NCBI GenBank assembly: GCA_965242575.1
Contig: OZ251461.1
Location: forward strand, 2,604,001-2,668,000
DNA from: JANQOH01 sp965242575
GTDB lineage: Bacteria > Pseudomonadota > Alphaproteobacteria > UBA7887
Direction of reading: 5' to 3'
Length of the DNA: 64,000 bases
Shown: in pieces, positions 59,256 to 64,000 of the stretch
Layout: each line of letters starts with the position of its first letter
Position numbering within the stretch: the stretch's first letter is position 1
The notes under the pieces: model-generated
Databases searched by the model: none
Seen by the model: the letters and a program-made list of their open reading frames with translations, nothing else
What the model was told of the DNA's origin: nothing
Made by a program: the position numbers and the translations under genes

Positions 59256-60433
59256 TTACCCCAGGTCGCACCCGTTGGGCGGGTCGCGCATTTCCGGCAG
59301 GCTCTCGATCGCCGCGAACTCCATGCCGTCGGGGCCCGGGCGGGTTTCGAAGATGTGGACGTCCTGGACGACGTTGTTGGTGGCGGGGTCGATGCGGAGC
59401 GGGCCGCGCGGGCCGTCGAACGACGCGCGGCGCATCGCCTCGACCAGCGCCGCCCGGTCCTCGGTCTTCCCGTTCGTTTCGGCGAGGGCGGCGGCGATCG
59501 GGCGGGCGGTGTCGTAGCCCTGCGCGGCGTATTCGGAGGCCGGGCGGTCGTGGCGTTCGCGGTAGGCGGCCTGGAACGCGCGGTTGGCGGCGTTGTCCAG
59601 CCCCGGCAGGTAGTTGAGGATGCCGATGACTCCCGCCGCCGCCGGCCCCTGCGCCGCGACGTAGAGCGGCGAGACGAGGAACCCGGCGCCGGTCGGCCGG
59701 ATGTCGGGCGCGAGGCCGAATTCGGCGAACTGCTTGACGAAGCGGACCGCCTCGCCGCCGGCGAAGAAGGCGAACACGGCGTCGGGCTCCGCCGCCTTGA
59801 TGCGGGCGAGATAGGGGCCGTAGTCGCGGGTTTCGCGGAACGGCGCAAAGGATTCGCCGGCGATCTCCCCGCCCGCCGCGAGGAAGGGCGCGCGGAAGGC
59901 GTCCATCATCTGGCGCCCGGCGGCGTAGTCGGCGGCGATGGTCCAGACCCGGCGGTAGCCCGCGCCGACCGGCCACGGCCCCATCCCGCGCGCGATCTGG
60001 CCGTTGGAGAACGACGTCCGCAGCACCCACGGGCTGCACCGCGCCCCGGTCAGCAGGTCGTTGCCGGCGTTGGGAATGACCAGCGGGACGCCGGCGCGGT
60101 GGACGTAGTCGCGCAGCGCGTTGGCGACGTTGGAGGCGACCGGCCCGACGAGCAGGTCGACGCGGTCGTCGAGGATGAGCTTCTTGGCCTTTGCGAGGCC
60201 GGAGGCGGGTTTGGCTTCGGAGTCCTCGCGCGCGATCTCGATGGCGCGGCCGCCGAACTCGGCGCCGAACGCGTCGAAGCCGAGCGCCATCCCCTGGTCG
60301 ATTTCGCGCCCCAGGCTGGCGTACACTCCCGAATGGGGCAGGATCGCGCCGATGCGTATCGGCTCGTCCGCCGCCGCCGGCGCGCCCAGCGCCGCCGCCA
60401 GCGCCGCCGCCAGCGCCGCCCCCGCACGTTCAT
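59256..60433 (-). CDS. ABC amino-acid/amide-type substrate-binding protein (LivK-like), frame break in signal peptide
   Basis: Periplasmic binding protein of the receptor-family ligand type. The mature part reads IRIGAILPHSGVYASLGRE, KKLILDDRVDLLVGPVAS, GVPLVIPNAGNDLL and ends DPPNGCDLG. An ATG at 60433 with GGGAGAGGGG starts MNVRG, but the frame then becomes arginine-rich. One extra base in the run at 60419-60423 would join it to a good signal peptide (AALAAALAAALGAPAAA). The next downstream start, GTG 60326, would lose the signal. It is 28 bases before livH. Confidence 0.82.
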
Positions 60434-60626
60434 GCCCCTCTCCCCCGCTGGTCTCCCATCGCCCAACCTACAACAGGCGCGGCGGGGCGCAAGCGGCGGC
60501 GAGTCCCGGAATTGCAAAGCGGCGCGGCTTCGGCCAGTGTTCGCGAGGGACATCGGATTGCCCCGCCCGGTTGGAGGCGCGGGTTATCGGAATCGTTACG
60601 AAGCGCAAGTCCAGGGAGCGCGCACG

Positions 60627-60941
60627 ATGGACTACAAACTGCCCTTGATCCTGACGCCGCAGCCCGAAGGGGGCTATACGGTCACGTCGCCGCTGCTGCC
60701 GGAGCTCGTGACCGAGGGCGACACCGTCGCCGACGCGCTGGAGAACGTGGGGGACGCCTTCGCCGCTGTCGTCGAACTCTATGAGGATTTTGGCAGGACG
60801 CTGCCGCGAAGTCTGCGTCTTCCCACCGCCGGGGAGCCGTTCGGCCTCGAGATCGTCGTCACCGCCTCGCCGCCGCCGCCGACCGAACCGGCGGCGATCT
60901 CGAGGCCGCTCGGAGTCGAGACCTCCACGTCCGCCTCGTGA
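60627..60941 (+). CDS. hicB: HicB-type antitoxin
   Basis: 104-residue antitoxin. The partial RNase-H-like domain is typical: YKLPLILTPQPEGGYTVTSPLLPELVTEG, quoted as EGGYTVTSPLLPEL, then TVADALENVGDA. A proline-rich C-terminal tail follows. AGGGAG lies seven bases before ATG 60627. The stop overlaps hicA (GTGA), so antitoxin is made first and the toxin by coupling. HicB binds HicA and represses the pair. Confidence 0.9.
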   Translation: MDYKLPLILTPQPEGGYTVTSPLLPELVTEGDTVADALENVGDAFAAVVELYEDFGRTLPRSLRLPTAGEPFGLEIVVTASPPPPTEPAAISRPLGVETSTSAS

Positions 60942-61150
60942 ACTACCGGGAAGCCGCGCGGAAGCTGGAGAAGCTCGGCTGTGTGGAGAAGGCGCGCCGG
61001 GGACGAGGTTCGCACCGCAAATGGAGCAACCCGGCCACCGGCGGCGTCGCCGCGCTCCAGGACCAGGGCCGGCGCGAATTGAAAACGGGGACGGTGCGCG
61101 CGGTCGTCCGCCAATTGGATATCGGCTGGACGGATTTCCTGAAGGCGTAG
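60938..61150 (+). CDS. hicA: HicA-type toxin (mRNA interferase)
   Basis: 70-residue double-stranded-RNA-binding-fold toxin that cleaves mRNA. The catalytic histidine is His26 in RGSHRKWSNP, with YREAARKLEKLG before it and GTVRAVVRQLDI after. Starts with GTG at 60938 inside the hicB stop. The hicB-hicA order is the reverse of the E. coli case but common elsewhere. Confidence 0.92.
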   Translation: MNYREAARKLEKLGCVEKARRGRGSHRKWSNPATGGVAALQDQGRRELKTGTVRAVVRQLDIGWTDFLKA

Positions 61151-61246
61151 GAACGGCGAACGCGCGCCGCCGCACCGCCCGAAGCCGCCGGCCGAGCGGC
61201 GGAACGAGGCTCCCCTTCGGGACCGTCTCGGGACGGAGGACGGATA

Positions 61247-61576
61247 ATGCTTGACGGAGAGACCGCGGCAAAGTGGATCGGGCGGATGCACGAAATCGTT
61301 ATAGAAAAACGCGAGCTTTTCTTTCGCAACGAGATCTACCGGGCCGATCCCCCGTTGCGCTTCCGGGCGTCGTTCGACCGGTGCGGCCGGATCTACGATC
61401 TCCGGGGCGATTTCGGAATCGAGATTTCGGTCGAGTCTCGATCCGAAATCGAGGAGGCGCTGGATTCCACGCTCGAAATGTTATGGAGCGAGTATGCGCT
61501 GGAGGATCCCGAACGGCTGACGGGGGACGCGCAGATATTGCGGCGTCGACTTCTGGACAGGATTCGAAAAACCTGA
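61247..61576 (+). CDS. Hypothetical protein, 109 residues
   Basis: Not recognised. The protein is charged and probably alpha/beta: two strand-like segments (RFRASFDRCGRIYDL, FGIEISVES) flanked by helices (AAKWIGRMHEIVIEKRE and EEALDSTLEMLWSEY). No signal peptide or membrane segment. GGAGG lies nine bases before the ATG, and the coding pattern looks genuine. Codon use is less GC-rich than in the neighbours, like the adjacent HicBA pair, suggesting common transfer. Stand-alone immunity or regulatory protein is a guess only. Confidence 0.65.
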   Translation: MLDGETAAKWIGRMHEIVIEKRELFFRNEIYRADPPLRFRASFDRCGRIYDLRGDFGIEISVESRSEIEEALDSTLEMLWSEYALEDPERLTGDAQILRRRLLDRIRKT

Positions 61577-61637
61577 CGGTGAGCGGACGACGGGAGGCGG
61601 AGCGTGCGCCCGCCGTCGGCCCGCGCTTCTCACGGCC

Positions 61638-61718
61638 CCTGGGCGCCCCGGCGTCCCGCCGGCGTCTTCTTTTGAATATGCTTCGCATATTGGCCGGCGG
61701 GACGCCGGCGCGCCCAGG
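61638..61718. repeat. Long inverted repeat with inner hairpin
   Basis: Arms at 61638-61663 and 61693-61718 match at 25 of 26 bases (CCTGGGCGCCCCGGCG with its complement). The 29-base loop contains AATATGC-TTC-GCATATT. The element lies between the hypothetical gene and the convergent CoA-transferase subunit; no U-run follows, so it looks like a REP-type element more than a terminator. Confidence 0.8.
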
Positions 61719-61883
61719 AATCCCTTGACGAACCGGCCCCGAGGGCGGTCGGAGGAATGCGCGTCAGGACGGATCGCTTGCGCTCGGCGCCGTCATTTTC
61801 ACGAGCTCCGGGATCGGGATCGGCGGGGTGCGGGAGTGGGCTATGCGAACGAATTCGCAACCCGGCCGCGGGCGCCGACGCGC

Positions 61884-62708
61884 TCAGTCGAGCGGCGGGA
61901 CGAGGACTCCCTTCGGGTCCACCTCGCGGCGGAGGACGGCGAGTTTCTCCGGGTCCGGGTCCGGCGTGGCGGGGACGCCGTCCAGCGGGCCGAGATCGAA
62001 GCCGGTGACGGCTTGCAGCTCCTCCGGCGCGATTCCGGGGTGGATCGAGCGGACGCGCATCCGCCCCGCCGCCTTGTCGAAGTCGAATATGCATTTGGGG
62101 GTTATCACCAGCTCCGGCCCGCCGCGGTCGAGGCCGAGGGCGCGGCGCCCGGCGCGGCCGCCCGGCCAGCCGACGCCGGAGACGTAATCGACGCGGTCGA
62201 CGAAATTGCGCGCCTCGTGGCGGGGCATCATGACGTATTCCCGCCCGAACAGCGCCATGTGCTCCGGATGCAGGATCGGCCCGACGAGGCGGACCTTCGG
62301 GCGCGCCGGGTCGCCGACGCACACGCCGTTGAGGTTGCCCTGCGAATCGACCTGGACGCCGGAGGCGAAGCCGAAACTCACATCGCCGCGCTTCATCGCC
62401 AGCTGGCCGGGGTAGTCCACCAGCTGCGCCTCGCAAGGCAGGTCGCGCAGGCGCTCGTCGAACTCCGAATCGGGGAGCGAGTCCAGCCGCGACAGGTCCG
62501 GGTTGTGCGACCAGCCGGCGAGCAGAATCGTCAGGTTCGGCGCGTGCGTCCGCTGCGCCAGCGCCATCGCCGCGAGGGGAATTCCGGTAATGTAGATTGC
62601 CGCCGCGCGGCCGGTGGCGAGGCCGGTATAGCCCACCTCGCCGTCGCGCAGCGTGTCCGCCAGCGTGATCGCCAGCCGTTCGTGCAAGGTCGCCCGGCCG
62701 GCGCTCAT
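61884..62708 (-). CDS. CoA-transferase subunit B (GctB/IpdB-like)
   Basis: 274-residue beta subunit of a family I CoA-transferase-like enzyme. It shows VGYTGLATGRAAAIY, SGVQVDSQGNLNGVCVG, KVRLVGPILHPEHM and DYVSGVGWPGG, as in glutaconate CoA-transferase or the steroid-ring-opening hydrolase IpdB. The catalytic glutamate is not obvious at the expected place, which fits IpdB better. The ATG overlaps the subunit A stop (ATGA). Confidence 0.85.
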   Translation of the reverse strand: MSAGRATLHERLAITLADTLRDGEVGYTGLATGRAAAIYITGIPLAAMALAQRTHAPNLTILLAGWSHNPDLSRLDSLPDSEFDERLRDLPCEAQLVDYPGQLAMKRGDVSFGFASGVQVDSQGNLNGVCVGDPARPKVRLVGPILHPEHMALFGREYVMMPRHEARNFVDRVDYVSGVGWPGGRAGRRALGLDRGGPELVITPKCIFDFDKAAGRMRVRSIHPGIAPEELQAVTGFDLGPLDGVPATPDPDPEKLAVLRREVDPKGVLVPPLD

Positions 62709-63601
62709 CGCGGCGCCCCGGCGGCGCGCAGGGCGAGCAGGCGCGCCATGCCGACCCCCTCCAGGTAGGCCGTGTGGTCCGCCGCGCCGTGCGCCTCCGC
62801 GTCGAGCCGGGCGGCGAAGGATTCGGCGCTCTCCCCCGCGGCGGCGTAGTCGTGGAACGCGCGGTCGTCGATCCGCGACACGCCGAGCACCGGGCACGGA
62901 TGCGCCCCCCACGGCGCCTCGACGACGCACGTCGTCCGGTAGGAGGGGACGGCGTTGAGATGCGCGTCGCGGCGGATTTCGGCGTTGTCGGCGATGCGCT
63001 CGGCGGTGACGATCACCACGTCGCAGGAGCGCGACAGGGTGACGTCGAGGCTCTGCGGCAACAGCCGGCGTTCGGGGTAGAGCGCGTTGCCGTGCGCGTC
63101 GGCGACCGGCGCATGAACGACGACGACGTCGGGGTCGGCGGGCGGAACGGCCCATAGCTTGCGCCCGGTGAGCGGGCAGGCGAATGGCTTGATGTCCGGG
63201 TTGCGGGCGGCGATGTCGGTCCCGCCGAGGAAGCTGGCCTGGAGGAAGGTCAGGTTCGATTCGCTGGCGCGGAAGCGGTCCCAGGCGAGGAGTTCGGGGT
63301 AGTCCACGACCTCGAGCGCGCCGGCCTCGACGGCGCGGCGGAAGTTGCGCGCGAGGCCGTATTTTTCCAGCCCGACGTAGGAGGTCTCGATGCGCGCGAG
63401 GCAGCCGGCGCCGGCGAGCATGTCGGCGTCGTTGCCGTGGACGACTCCGACGAGGGTCAGGCCGCGCCGCTTCTGGCGGACGAGTTCGCGGACGAAGGCC
63501 ATCGGGTGCTGATAGACCGCGAACCCGCCGAGCGCGATGCGCGCCCCGTCCGGGACCATCGCCGCCGCCTCGCTCATCGTCACGACCTTGCTCGCGCGCA
63601 T
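62705..63601 (-). CDS. CoA-transferase subunit A (GctA/IpdA-like)
   Basis: 298-residue alpha subunit. Motifs include VTMSEAAAMVPDGARIALGG, DPDVVVVHAPVADAHGNALY and VIVTAERIADNAEIRRD. ATG 63601 gives the usual length; the frame upstream is non-coding. It is coupled to subunit B and should form a heteromeric enzyme acting on a CoA thioester. The exact acid is unknown; no steroid genes are nearby. Confidence 0.87.
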   Translation of the reverse strand: MRASKVVTMSEAAAMVPDGARIALGGFAVYQHPMAFVRELVRQKRRGLTLVGVVHGNDADMLAGAGCLARIETSYVGLEKYGLARNFRRAVEAGALEVVDYPELLAWDRFRASESNLTFLQASFLGGTDIAARNPDIKPFACPLTGRKLWAVPPADPDVVVVHAPVADAHGNALYPERRLLPQSLDVTLSRSCDVVIVTAERIADNAEIRRDAHLNAVPSYRTTCVVEAPWGAHPCPVLGVSRIDDRAFHDYAAAGESAESFAARLDAEAHGAADHTAYLEGVGMARLLALRAAGAPR

Positions 63602-63927
63602 CGGACGCGCCTCCGGGGCGCGGGGTGAGAGGGCCACCGATACGGCGCGCGGCGGGGCGGGGTCAAGACGAAGGGGTGGAGGACGGATGGGGCCCAACGC
63701 CCCGGGGGCGCGAAGATGGCGGGGAGATGCACTCCACCGCCCCGATGCCGCGATCTCGATAAGGCCGCCGCCTTCGTGTAGCCTCCCCATGCCCCTCCCC
63801 GGTGATCGGGAATGGCGCGGGGGGAGAATTGGCCGGGGGAACGTGCGACCGCCGAAAAATTCTGCTTGCAGCGGCCGTCGATCCCGGTTATTATCCGGTC
63901 CCATGCGCAACGACAGAGGCGCCTAGC
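63602..63927 (+). promoter_or_regulatory. Divergent intergenic region with a strong promoter
   Basis: 326 bp without a gene. Near its right end TTGCAG (63866-63871), a 17-base spacer and TATTAT (63889-63894) form a near-consensus sigma-70 promoter reading toward 63928. The rest is GC-rich and unremarkable. Confidence 0.7.
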
Positions 63928-64000
63928 ATGTCTCTTCCTGGCGGCCCCGCGAACAAGCTCGGCAACCGCTATGAAAAATGGTGGACGGTGTCGGAATGCG
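63928..64000 (+). CDS. N-terminus of a putative large defence protein (partial)
   Basis: Only 24 codons are in the window. They read SLPGGPANKLGNRYEKWWTV after the initiator Met, then SEC. I recall similar starts, LPGGPANKxGNRYExxWTV, on large NTPase or nuclease-domain proteins encoded in phage-defence islands. A near-consensus promoter lies 34 bases upstream. The class cannot be fixed from this stub. Confidence 0.55.
   Translation, partial: MSLPGGPANKLGNRYEKWWTVSEC

Overview
The window is very GC-rich chromosomal DNA from an alphaproteobacterium, most likely Rhodospirillales-like. The gene neighbourhoods support this: gyrA-coaD-ppi-queA-tgt next to tRNA-Lys; trpE-trpG-trpD-trpC-moaC-moeA-lexA-comEC-gltX-gltA; and groES-groEL behind a CIRCE operator. 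Genes are tightly packed, and many neighbours share a 4-base GTGA or ATGA stop/start overlap, which implies widespread translational coupling. The assignment rests on gene content and order only.

1-6.2 kb holds tRNA-Lys and the minus-strand gyrA-coaD-ppi-queA-tgt run. 6.4-9.1 kb holds a class IV aminotransferase and a coupled trio: an antitoxin-like gene, a MazF/PemK-like toxin and a fluoroacetate-dehalogenase-like hydrolase. 9.1-15 kb holds groEL/groES and a 5-oxoprolinase/hydantoinase A+B fusion. 15-20.2 kb is a surface-glycan cluster with a GT-C membrane glycosyltransferase, a sulfotransferase and two GT2 enzymes. 20.3-22.8 kb holds a secreted SUMF1-domain protein and ubiG. 22.9-27.6 kb is a TRAP transporter operon with two tandem binding proteins and a PhyH dioxygenase. 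28-34 kb holds an SDR, tRNA-Leu, a beta-oxidation operon and a MaoC hydratase.

34.2-40.3 kb is an accessory island. It has an adenine methyltransferase coupled to a NotI-family endonuclease, an orphan HsdS, a ParB-domain protein, a broken phosphatase gene joined to a 264-bp copy of part of the methyltransferase gene, and a tandem array of 122-125 bp repeats. 40.4-54.6 kb is core: ppiD, trp and molybdopterin genes, lexA, comEC, gltX, two DUF1640-type coiled-coil genes and gltA.

54.6-58.5 kb is a small sulfur/RiPP locus: a four-domain rhodanese coupled to a cysteine-dioxygenase-like gene, then a degenerate and an intact NHLP-type RiPP precursor, then an aquaporin. 58.5-61.6 kb holds a damaged branched-chain ABC pair (short LivH, LivK with a frame break in its signal peptide), HicBA and an orphan gene. 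61.9-63.6 kb encodes a two-subunit CoA-transferase-like enzyme. The window ends at a strong promoter driving the start of what looks like a large defence gene.

The most unusual items are the orphan RiPP precursor with its decayed twin, the NotI-type restriction island with an internal methyltransferase-gene duplication, and a family of GC-rich palindromes found between genes and inside two reading frames (fadB-like and ubiG).
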